Below the pieces are notes generated by a model. It worked only from the letters and a program-made list of their open reading frames with translations, was not told the DNA's origin and ran no database searches. 64,000 nucleotides of DNA from assembly GCF_002288925.2 (NCBI RefSeq), contig NW_022098069.1, forward strand, positions 75,603,670 through 75,667,669, written 5' to 3'. The stretch comes from Delphinapterus leucas (Eukaryota; Chordata; Mammalia; Artiodactyla; Monodontidae). Position 1 is the stretch's first letter. Every line of letters begins with the position of its first letter. The position numbers and the translations under genes are program-made. Shown in pieces: positions 34,651 to 45,080 of this stretch.

Positions 34651-36544
34651 ATTAGTTCTAGGAGGTTTTCGTTTTGTAGATACCTTGGGATTTTCTATGT
34701 GGATAATCACGTCATCTGCAAATAGGGACAGTTTTGTTTCCAGTTCCAGTATGGATGAATTTTATATCCTCCTCTTTGCCTCACTGCATTGGCTAGAAAT
34801 TCCAGCACTATGCTGAATGAGAGTGGGGAGAGTGGTCTGATCTTAGAGGAAAGCATTCAGTATTTCATAATTAAATACAGCTTAGCAGTAGGTTTTTTGT
34901 AGGCGCTCCTTATAAGGTTGAAGAACTTCACCTCTATTCCTGTCTTTCAGAGTTTTTTGGTTTTTTGTTTGTTTTGTTATCGTGAATGATGGGATTTGAA
35001 TTTTGTCAAATTCTTTTTGCATCAGTTGGTAGGATTATGTGCTTTTTCTTCTCTAGCCTGTTAATGTGGTAGGTTACATAGATTGAGTTTTAAATTAAAA
35101 CCAGGCTTGTACCCCTGGACTAAACCTCCCTTGGCCATAGTGTACAATTCTTTTTATATTGTTGAATTCTATTTGCTGATATTTTGATAAGAATTTTAAT
35201 GTATTTTTGAGGGGTACTGGAATATAGTTTTGTACTCTTTGTCTGGTTTTGGTATTAGTGTATTGTTAGCTCACTAAATAAATTGAAGAGCATTCTCTCT
35301 CTGTTGTCTGGGAAAGATTATATAGGATTTGATACTAATTCTTCTTTAAAATTTGATAGAATTCTCCAGTGAAACCAATTAAACTTAGAAATTTCTTTTT
35401 TGGAAGTTGTAAAATTACACATTCAATTTTCTCAGTACTTATTGGGCTATTTAACTTATAGATTTCATATTAGGTGTATCGTGATTAGAGTTTTTGAGAA
35501 GTTGGTCCATTTTGTCTAACTTATAAAATTTGTGTTTATAGTTGTTCATAATATTTCCTTATTATCCTTTCAATGTCTACAGAGATATTCTTTGTTTCAT
35601 TGCTGATGTTGATAATTTATATCTACTCTTCTTTTGTGATCTAGGTAGGATTTTGTCAATTTTATTGATCTTTCGGTGAACCAGCCCTTGATTTCATTGA
35701 CTTTATTGTTTTTCCATGCTCAGTTTTATTTCTTTACATTACCTATATTAGTTCCTTTTTTCTGACTGCTTTAAATTTATTTTGTTCTCCTATTTCTAGG
35801 TTCTCAAAATAAGATCTTAGATTATTAGAGATCTTTCTTTTTGCTAATGTATAAATTTAATGCTGTAAATTTTCCTCTAAGCACTGCTTTAGCTGTGCTC
35901 CTCTAAATTTTAATATGTTGTATTTTCATTTTCATTCAGTTCAATATAGTTTTGGATTCTCCTTGATATTTCCACTTTAACTCATGGGTTTTTTAGTAGT
36001 ATGTTGTTTAACTTCCAAGTATTTGGTAATTTTTCTCTTATCTTTTTGTTATTGATTTTTAATTTGATTCCATTGTGGTCAGAAAACACATTCTTTGTAT
36101 AATTCAAAGTCTGTTGTATTTTTTGAGGTTTATTTTATAACCCAGGATATCATTTAGATTGGTGTATTATATGTGAGTCCTTGAAAAGACTGGAATCTGA
36201 TGTTAGGTGGGATAGTCTATAATTGTTGATTATATCCTATTGTTTAATGGCATTTTTTAGTTCTTATTTATTCTTGTTGATTTTCTGCCTAGTTGTCCTT
36301 TCAATGTGGAGAGAGGTTGCCACACAGGTCTACAACTGTAGATTGGATTTGTCTGTTTCGCCTTCAGTTTATTACTTTTGGCTTTACATATTTGCAGTTT
36401 TGTTGTTTGGTGAATGCACACATAGGACTGTTTTGTCTTCTTAGTAAATTAATACTTTTATCATTATATAGTGTCCTTCTCTGTTTCTCATAATTTTCTT
36501 TGTTTGGATGTCTGTTTTATCTGATATTAATATAGCCACTCCCG

Positions 36545-36758
36545 GGCTTCCCTGGTGGCGCAGTGGTTGAGAGTCCTCCTGCCGATGCAGGGGACACGGG
36601 TTCGTGCCCCGGTCCGGGGAGATCCCACATGCCGCAGAGCGGCTAGGCCCATGAGCTGTGGCCGCTGAGCCTGCGCGTCCGGAGCCTGTGCTCCGCAACG
36701 GCAGAGGTCACATCAGTGAGAGGCTCACGTACCGCAAAAAAAAAAATATATATATATA
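36545..36758 (+). mobile_element. Short-form CHR SINE inside the ancient L1
   Basis: Complete short form. The tail is A then TATATATA. TSD of about 14-15 bases (36531-36544, 36759-36772; TATAGCCACTCCCG). The L1 sequence resumes right after it. Confidence 0.96.
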
Positions 36759-38810
36759 TATAGCCACTCCCGATTTATTTTGACTAAGGTTTGCATGATA
36801 CACGTGTATTTCTCTATTCTTCTACTTTCAAACTGCCTATATTGTTATATCTGAAGTGAGGTCTTTTTTAAACATCATATAGTTAGATCATGTTTATTAA
36901 TCCAGTTTGCCAAGCTCTGTCTTTTAATTGGTATTAATTAAGACCATCTGTATGTAAGGTAACTATCAATATGTTAGCACTAAGTTTGCCGTTTTATTAT
37001 TTGTTTTAGGTTTGCTGTCTCTGGTTCTTGTTCATCTCCTTTTCTTTTATTGCTTTCCTGTGGGTTACTTGAACATTACTTTAGGATTTCATCTTGATTT
37101 ATTTTTAGTGTTTTGAGTGTATCTCTTCTTATATTGTTTGTGTGGTTGCTTTAGGTCTTAACAATATATATGCATAACAGTCTACTGATGTCATTATTTT
37201 ACCAGGATGTCTTTGCTAGAAATAATGTTGTTTTGACAGTTCTTTCCTTTTAACATCTGAAAAGTACTGTGCCATTTCTTTCTGGCCTCCATGGTTCCTG
37301 ATCGGGAATGCACTGTGTCATTGTAATTGATTTTTTCCCATATAGGTAATATAACCATTTCCTCTTGCTGTTTAAAAAAATTTTGTTTTTTAATTTCAGC
37401 AGTTTAATTATGATGTGCATTGCTATGGATTTTTTTTTGTTTGGGTTTACCCTATTTGGGTTTTCTTCTGGAATCTGTAGAGTTATGTGTCTTGCCAAAC
37501 TAAGTTTTCAGTAATAACTACTTTGAGTACTTTTTTTCAGCCCTGCCCTCTTTCTCTTCTCACTCATGAAATCCAGTGACATGAATGTCACATATTTTGT
37601 TATAGTCTCATAGGTCCCTAAGGCTCTGTTCATTTTTTTAAACAGTCTGTTTTCTCTTGGTTATTCAGAGTAATTTCTCTTGTTATGTCTTCTAGTTAAC
37701 TCATTCTTCCCTGTCCCCTCCTTTCTACTGTAAAGACCGTACAATGAGCTTTTTATTTTGATTATTATATTTTTAAAAACTGAAGTTTTTATTTGATTAC
37801 TTTTATGTCTTCTATTTCTTGTCTGAGACTTTGTATCTCTCTGCTAAGGCTTTCTATTTTTTCACTTGTTTCAAGTATGTTTATAATTTCTTCTTGAAGC
37901 CATTTATGATGACTGCTTTAAAATCTTTGTCAAATAATTGTAGTATCTCTGTTATCTTGGTGCTGTCATCTATTGACTGTCCTTTTTTTATTCAAATTCA
38001 TTCAACTAGATCTAACTGGTTCCTAGTATAATGAATATTTTGCAGTTGAAACCTGGACATTAAAAAAAATTATTCGATGAGACTTAGATTCTGATTTAGA
38101 ACTTACTTTACAAGACTTTCTTTGGTGCTGCTCAGGCAAGGGAAGTGTGTGCTACTTCATACAGTCAGGCGGAGGTACACGTTCTGCCTCCCCATGCAGC
38201 CATATGACACCTGGGTGTACGAGCATCTCGTTTCAGCTGGGCAGGGTTCGTAGTTCTAACTCCCCATGAGATCCCCGGTGACAACATGGTGGTGGTGGCC
38301 ACTGGGCAGTGGCACAACTCTCACCTTCCCACTTGGTGTTCTCTAATTCTGTACCAGTGAGGTGAGGAGGCACCTCATTTTGTCTCCCTGAGAATGAAAA
38401 TGTAGATTATCCATTCTTTCTTTGATGCAATATATGGTCATGGGGCCACCATTTTTTTCTGTGGTGGTGGGCTGAAGAGGAGCAGTTATTGTCAAAAAGT
38501 TTTCTGTTTTCTTTCTGGTCGTTTGGCTAGAGACAGCAAGCTCTTCTTGGATCTTTTTTTTTTTTTTTTTTTATCTGCACTGGTTGTTGTTTCTGGGTTT
38601 CTGCCTTCTCGTGAAGAAAACCTTGTTTCATGAATCATGAGGTCCCTAGTAGGTCTACCTCCTTTATACTTTTTTTTTAATTAAAGTTTTTTTTAAGTTT
38701 AATTAGAGTTTTTTTTAATTAAAAAATTTTTCTTTAGATATAATGTCCATGTGTTTTGGTTGTTCTTAGCAGGAGAAATATGGAAAAATATACCTATTCC
38801 ACCTTTCTAG

Positions 38811-39293
38811 AAGCAGAAGTCTTCCCTAACATTTTTATTTTAAAAAAAACTGAGATCAAAGGTCAAATTATGAAATAAGACATTGATGAACATAAGAATG
38901 AAATATTAAAATCAATAGTAGTTCTGATAAAGCTCTGTCTCTCCTCTCTGTGTCTCTCCTCTTTCTCTCTCCGTATCTATGGCTGTGCCATCTATAGCTA
39001 TTGATATATTACTTGCCATTATTTATCCATATCTATTTTTATTCACAAACTGCCATACTCATATTCACACCCACATCCTTATTAAACTCATACCAATACC
39101 TTATCATCAATATTTATACTAAATCTTCCTCCTGCCCTGTATAGGACAAATGAGACTTCTAATTCTAACTCTATTTTATATGTGGCTTCCTTAATATGTC
39201 TTTGCTTTGTATATGAAACCAGTGTAAAACTAGTTCATTTTGGAATATGAGATAAACCAAACGTTATATACAAATTTGAATTTCTCAGTTATT
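38811..39293. other. Intergenic, nothing recognised
   Basis: AT-rich with CT-rich patches near 38930-38975; no gene. Confidence 0.4.
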
Positions 39294-39303
39294 ACATATT
39301 TAC

Positions 39304-39517
39304 TTTTTTTTTTTTTTTTTTTTTTGCGGTACGCGGGCCTCTCACTGTTGTGGCCTCTCCCGTTGCGGAGCACAGGCTCCGGACGCGCAGGCTCAGCGGC
39401 CATGGCTCACGGGCTCAGCCGCTCCACGGCATGTGGGATCTCCCCGGACCGGGGCATGAACCCGCATCCCCTGCATCGGCAGGCGGACTCTCAACCACTG
39501 CGCCACCAGGGAAGCCC
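39304..39517 (-). mobile_element. Short-form CHR SINE
   Basis: Antisense, with a T-run of about 23 (A tail) at its left end. TSD of 10 bases, ACATATTTAC (39294-39303, 39518-39527). The 128-codon plus-strand ORF across it is a shadow. Confidence 0.95.
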
Positions 39518-39699
39518 ACATATTTACATATTTAACAACTGTTCATTGACATCCGTTTGGGCAAGAAACTTTGTTATTAATTGGGTATCAGTAGTATATA
39601 AGACACATGTGGTCTTGTTGCCATGAGATATCATGTTATTCTATGTATCAATATATTTCATATCCTTTACCCTACCCACCTATCCACGAATACTTTCTC

Positions 39700-39740
39700 C
39701 ATATGTACACACACGTACACACACATACAAATACACACAT
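39700..39740. repeat. Imperfect (AC)n
   Basis: AC run broken by GT and AT steps. Confidence 0.7.
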
Positions 39741-39989
39741 AGTAACACAATTCAGGTAGAAATGAATGTTCTAGTAGTAGATTCTATTATTTGCCAAGGC
39801 TGGAAAGTGGTTAAGTTAAAATCACAATTTTCACTTGTGACTGAAGAGCTAATTAACTGTCAACTTCATCCTTCATGGATTTTTTTTTTCTGATTCTGGA
39901 AATCTTCTGCTTACCTTCATCTGTTTTCAGGAGCACAGCATGTTCCTAAGCATCAGATTTTTAGAGAGACAATAGAAATGTAAGTTGAG

Positions 39990-40277
39990 GACTTCCCTGG
40001 TGGCGCAGTGGTTAAGAATCCGCCTGCCAATGCAGGGGACATGCGTTCGAGCCCTGGTCCGGGAAGATCCCACATGCCACGGAGCAATTAGGCCCGTGTG
40101 CCACAACTACTGAGCCCGTGTGCTTAGAGCCTGTGCTCTGCAACAAGAGAAGCCACCGCAATGAGAAGCCCGCGCACCGCAACGAAGAGTAGACCTTGCT
40201 TGCCGCAACTAGAGAAAGCCCGTGCACAGCAACGAAGACCCAACACAGCCAAAAATAAATAAATTAAAAAAAAAAAA
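39990..40277 (+). mobile_element. Long-form CHR SINE
   Basis: The head GGACTTCCCTGGTGGCGCAG is followed by the long-form body (GCAACTAGAGAAAGCCCGTG) and an AAATAAATTA(n) tail. TSD of 16 bases with three mismatches (39974-39989, 40278-40293), consistent with greater age. It has one copy of the CACAACTACTGA unit. Confidence 0.94.
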
Positions 40278-40840
40278 AGAAACGCAACTTGAGGATGCAT
40301 GTCATTTCTAGTGGAAATAAAAACACCAAACCATTCCCTCTCTCTTTCTCTCATATTCACTAGTGATGTGGAGCTGTAAAATAAAACATGTTAAAAATAA
40401 TTTTTCCTTAGTAGGGTATAATATTTGTTTAATTGTGTAAGTAGTCTTCTGTTCAAATTTTGAAATACATTTTATAGTCTGAACACTTCTCTAATTCAAA
40501 AGTGAACCATATAGGTTATACTCGCCTCAAGGACAGGGGTTATCTTCCATCCACTGTTTTATCACCAATTCCAGTCACTGTGACTCAGGTTCATTAGATG
40601 ATGGTTGAGTCAAGAACTGAATGGCAAGAACGAGTCAGCTAATATCTGGTGGCAGAATGTTCCAACTGCACACATGTCAAGGGCATAAAAGAGAGCACAA
40701 TAAGCAGGAGCCAATATGTATTATAACGACAGAGAGGAAGAGATTGTAGAAAGAGAAGGGCCAAGGAATGAGCTTCATGGTGTTTCCATATTTGCAGAAA
40801 ATGCATTGAGCACACAATAACTTCTCAATAAATCTGCATA

Positions 40841-41200
40841 TATTCTTTTTCAGATTCTTTTATCTTATAGATTATTACAAGATATTGAATGTAGTTCCCT
40901 GTGTTATACAGTAGGACCTTGTTGTTTATCTATTTTATATGGTAGTGTGTATCTGTTAATCCCAAGCTCCTAATTTATCCCTCCCCCGCCCCTCCCCCTC
41001 CCCTTTGGTAACCATAAGTTTGTTTTCTATGTCTGTGAGTCTGTTTCTGTTTTGTATATAAGTTGATTTGTATCATTTTTTTTAGATTCCACATATAAGT
41101 GATATCATATGATATTTGTCTTTGTCTGACTTACTTCACTTTGTATGATATTCTCTAGGTCCATTCATGTTGCTAAAAAAGGCATTATTTCATTCTTTTC

Positions 41201-41244
<44 letters not shown>

Positions 41245-41915
41245 TATATACCACATCTTCTTTATTCATTTATCTGTAGATGGACACTTAGGTTGCGTCC
41301 ATGTCTTGGCTATTGTAAATAGTAATCCTATGAACATTGGGGTGATGTATCTTTTCGACTTAGAGTTTTCATCTTTTCTCGATATATGCCCGGGAGTGGG
41401 ATTGTTGGGTCATATGGTAACTCTATTTTTAGTTTTCTAAAGAACCTCCATACCATTTTCCATAGTGGCTGCACCAACTTATGTCCCGCCAAGAGTGTAG
41501 GAGGGTTCCCTTTTCTCCACACCCTCTCTAGCGTTTATTATTTGCAGACTTTTTGGTGATGGCCATTCTGACCAGTGTGAGGTGATACCTCATTGAAGTT
41601 TTGATTTGCATTTCTCTAATAATTAGTGATGTTGAGCATCTTTTCATGTGCCTGTTGGCCATCTGTATGTCTTCATTGAAGAAATGTGTATTTAGATTTT
41701 CTGCCCATTTTTTGATTGCATTGTTTGTTTTTTTGATATTGAGGGGTACTTGCTATTTATATATTTTGGAAATTAAGCCCTTGTCAGTTGTATCGTTTCC
41801 AGTTTTATTTCTCCAAATCCATAGGTTCTTTTTGTTTTGTTTCTGGTTTCCTTTTTCTGTGCAAAAGCTTGTAAGTTTGATTAGGGTCCCATCTTTGCTT
41901 TTTAACCATGTTTAA
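40841..41915 (-). mobile_element. L1 fragment, 3' UTR into ORF2, middle-aged
   Basis: Antisense. The plus strand begins inside the L1 3' UTR (TATTCTTTTTCAGATTCTTT, TATACAGTAGGACCTTGTTG), passes the pyrimidine-rich tract (40979-41005) and a TA/CA run, then ORF2 C-terminal sequence (TTCCATAGTGGCTGCACCAA). It ends near TCCCATCTTTGCTTTTTAAC. No A tail: the extreme 3' end is missing. ORFs here are decay products. Confidence 0.87.
41202..41250. repeat. (TA)n(CA)n in an L1 fragment
   Basis: About 16 TA units, then CACACA, inside the L1 sequence. Confidence 0.9.
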
Positions 41916-41980
41916 AGCCCTTCAATTATATTAATGACTTGTATCGAAAGGAATAATGTATTCATTGGAATCCTTCTTTT

Positions 41981-42331
41981 CTTATTTCTTATGTTTTTGT
42001 AGAAATGTAAGTGATGCCCTGAGTCTCTGTTGGGAATGGCCCCAGTGGAAGGGCATTGACAAAGCCTGGGTCCGGGGCCTTTGTCATGTCTGTTGGTGAC
42101 CCTTCCCGTAGCTTGACTCATGGAGATGGGGTGTAGGGCTACCTCCACATCTTTCTTTGGGCTCTGCTGTCGCTCACTTCAGAAAGGGGGCTGAGGAGAC
42201 ACAGATTTCTGCCTGTAAATTTGTCTGACCTGTTGCATGATTCCAAGAAAAAAAAAGATGTTTGGTGTCACAGTGGTCACGAATGATTTTGGAATTCCAT
42301 GATGAAGGAGGTGGGGAAAGGCCAATAGCTG
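41981..42331 (-). pseudogene. Candidate retrocopy, source unidentified
   Basis: A 351-base insert lies between perfect 16-base direct repeats TTGGAATCCTTCTTTT (41965-41980, 42332-42347). The left edge is T-rich (CTTATTTCTTATGTTTTTGT), which would be a decayed A tail of a minus-strand transcript. The body is GC-richer than its surroundings (TGACTCATGGAGATGGGGTG, GTCTGTTGGTGACCCTTCCC). I recognise neither an mRNA nor a repeat family. A broken minus-strand frame of 78 codons crosses it. Confidence 0.4.
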
Positions 42332-42347
42332 TTGGAATCCTTCTTTT

Positions 42348-44871
42348 AAAAACAAGAGTGCTAGAGAGCCCTCATAAAATATTAATATGCTACTAAAATT
42401 AAGTTGAACATTTGTGGTTCTTAATCTCACGTGTAACCTGAAACTACCAGCTTTTCTCCCTGCCAGGCTTCCAGCTCTGCTGTTTCACCCTTTGATAGAC
42501 TCCAGCAGTTTCATTGCCTGTGGCTCCTAGCAGGGTGACTTGGAAGCTTTAAAACCCCCTACAATTTTGTGAGATTTTTTTTTAATCAAAAAATGACTCT
42601 TGTGCCTCTGAGTTAGCAACCCACTGACATTCTCTCAAATCTCTTGAATGGCTCCTGGTAATTCTCACAATTGTAAACTGTTTGGTGCAGACTTAGGTTG
42701 TTAATAGCTATCCTTTGACTATTTCTTAATTCCCTTTGATTTTTTTTTTTAACAGTTTACTTTCCTATATAACAACCAAGTTGGAACAAAGACTACCTAA
42801 TGGTAAGAAGTTTAATACATACTGCATAAAGCTCGAAGGTCCCAGTTGCATAATACTGTTGAAACTGTAAGAATTCTAATTCCTTATGAGTAGGTTCAAG
42901 TCACTGATTTATGGAAGTTGATAGTTAAAGCTGTGACAGTTCAGTTTCCCACTTTCTTGGACTTAGCCTGTCACTCACCTAACTTCTTATTCTAGGCTAT
43001 TTGTGACTACTTAAAAATCCATTTAGAAATAAAAAGACAAGAACTGCTCTACTATTTACAATGCTAGGCTAAATCAGGAATGAAAACATGTGCTCTGTGT
43101 TTTGTCTTGTTTGCATTTGTGTTTTAATTTTACTCAAAACAATTTGAAGTTTCATGTCACTCTGTTCTGCTATGACATGACACTTTATGAGAACTTATTT
43201 AAAGAAATACACACTGGATCTGTACACGTTGAGTGTAGTTTATAAATAATTAGTTGTAGGCATAGAAATTAAAACTACAGAATTTCATATTTTTGTTGCC
43301 AGGAATTTTCATCCCCTCGGGCTATCCTTTTTCTTATGTGAAAGTACTGCCAGTGAATCAATGATTTTTAAATATACCAGGCTCTCAAGAAGGATAAGAG
43401 AAACAAGATTTCACTTTAGATGGAAGTGATCTAAACAAAGATGCTCCAGAAAGATAGTGTCTCTGAATGTTTTCAGATGATCTAGAATCCAGAAAAATAT
43501 CATTATCCTATAATGCCATTTCTTTGAATGTGAATTAGAAATGTGTCTGAAAACTCCCCTTTAAACTCGTGAATCTGGATCTTTAAAGATGCCAGGGGAA
43601 TGCAGTGTTCAGGTTGATTTTTACTACGAAATGTTTCCCAGAAACAGACATCATGAAGTGAGATTTGGTGGTGACATCTTAAGAAAGAGAGGAACGCTTC
43701 TGTTCTCAAAGCCTCATAATGAATATGGCAGATGAAAATGGAGAAGTTTGACATGAAGGACCAAGACGAAGAAATATTACCATTTTCCAACCATGAATAA
43801 ATTATAATCCCACCTATAGTATTCATTCAAACTTCTCTATGTATAGGCAGCAACTTAGAAAATAGTTTTTCCACTCCTTGCCTGCCCCAATTTATTGTTA
43901 CGGATTTTATCAATGGCTGCAGAATCCTGCCATTCAAGTTAAAATGTACATATGTGTATGGCACACAATGGAGGAAAATTTGAGGATTGCTCTTTGCCTC
44001 CCTCAACGTCTTTTCTGAAGGAGAAAAATCAATGGCTTTGCAAAGGGGATGCAGGATTCAATTGAGAAACAAACTCAATTCAAATGAGGCAACTATACAG
44101 TCAGAAAAATAGGGAGTAAAGGGATGAAAACTATTTTAAATAGTGTTGAGAAGAAAATTTCTGCTACTCTTGGTTAAAGCGCCTCAAAAGAAAGATAGAG
44201 GGTTTTGAAATGAGGTTATTTTTCCAACATTGTTTATGCATCTTTCTTCACCACAGTTAATGAGATTATTAGTGATAACTCAGGTACACTTAAACTCAGA
44301 GTAACAACGTAAAGTTTTAAAATACATCTTTTAGTCTTACAGTGGTGCTTTCCAGCCAATGCCAGAACTTGAAACAAGCATGAGAAGCACTTTTCAGCAT
44401 TCAGTAGGATTATTTCCATTGTTAGTGAAGGATTATAGAGACAAATTAAGACTGGTTTCTTTAAAAATCACTGTGGCAGCTTGGCTTAGGAAGAGTGGAA
44501 GTTGTTTGCGATCCAATATTATCTCAGGCTTGTGACGCTGAGTATTTGGAAACACTTGGATATTTTTCGCATTTGCAATGAATCATTTTTATTAATGGCT
44601 TTCTTGAGTAGTTCTGCTAAATTTACACCTCAAATCTGAATTTTGGACAAAGAGGCGCCACAAAGGGAAACATATAAAAATGGAGAAGGCTTTTAGTTAC
44701 ACCCTGTATGTCACAATGGAAAGGTTTGATTTTAATTTCAAACTTTAAGAACATGTAAAAATATTGTTGTAATTTCTTCCTTGCCTTCAATAAATATTAC
44801 TTTGTGATCAGTTTCTCATTCTAACTTCCTTCACGATAAATGTCACCTATCTCTTATCAAAAAAGGTTATT
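42348..44871. other. Repeat-poor intergenic sequence with one exon candidate
   Basis: No repeats that I can name over 2.5 kb. A 107-codon minus-strand ORF (43503-43826) has no recognisable motif. See the candidate exon at 42756-42802. Confidence 0.4.
42756..42802 (+). other. Candidate 47-base exon, unidentified
   Basis: The acceptor is a T-run followed by AACAG (ending 42755) and the donor is TG/GTAAGAAG (42803). The second frame is open and reads LLSYITTKLEQRLPN. I do not recognise it. Exons this short exist, but the splice context could be accidental. Confidence 0.22.
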
Positions 44872-45080
44872 GGGGCTTCCCTGGTGGCACAGTGGTTAAG
44901 AGTCCGCCTGCCGATGCAGGGGACACGGGTTTGTGCCCCGGTCCGGGAGGATCCCACATGCCGCGGAGCGGCTAGGCCCGTGGGCCATGGCCGCTGAGCC
45001 TGCGCGTCTGGAGCCTGTGCTCCGCAATGGGAGAGGCGACAACAGTGAGAGGCCCCCGAAAACAAAAAAAAAAAAAAAAA
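44872..45080 (+). mobile_element. Short-form CHR SINE with altered 3' end
   Basis: The body is typical, but the 3' terminus reads GAGAGGCCCCCGAAAAC instead of ..CCGCGTACCGC before the A tail. The TSD is unclear (AAAAGGTTATTG versus AAAAGATTGTAT at the edges). Confidence 0.93.

Larger units (their letters stand above)
32745..38810 (-). mobile_element. Ancient near-full-length L1 (L1M-type)
   Basis: Antisense and heavily mutated. On the plus strand it runs from 3' UTR (CACAACCAGGATATTGACAC), through the ORF2 end (33100-34040), RT core (YADD-region counterpart CACGTCATCTGCAAATAGGG at 34708), RT N-terminal side and endonuclease (35400-36900). ORF1 (about 37000-38000) and 5' UTR remains follow to about 38810. 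Every frame is broken. A segment at 34040-34650 does not fit (listed separately) and a CHR SINE sits at 36545-36758. Subfamily not assigned. Confidence 0.78.

Noticed and set aside
1985..45000. tRNA-like heads of the CHR SINEs as functional tRNA genes
   Set aside because: They lack a proper cloverleaf and anticodon arm and are joined to SINE bodies with A tails and TSDs.
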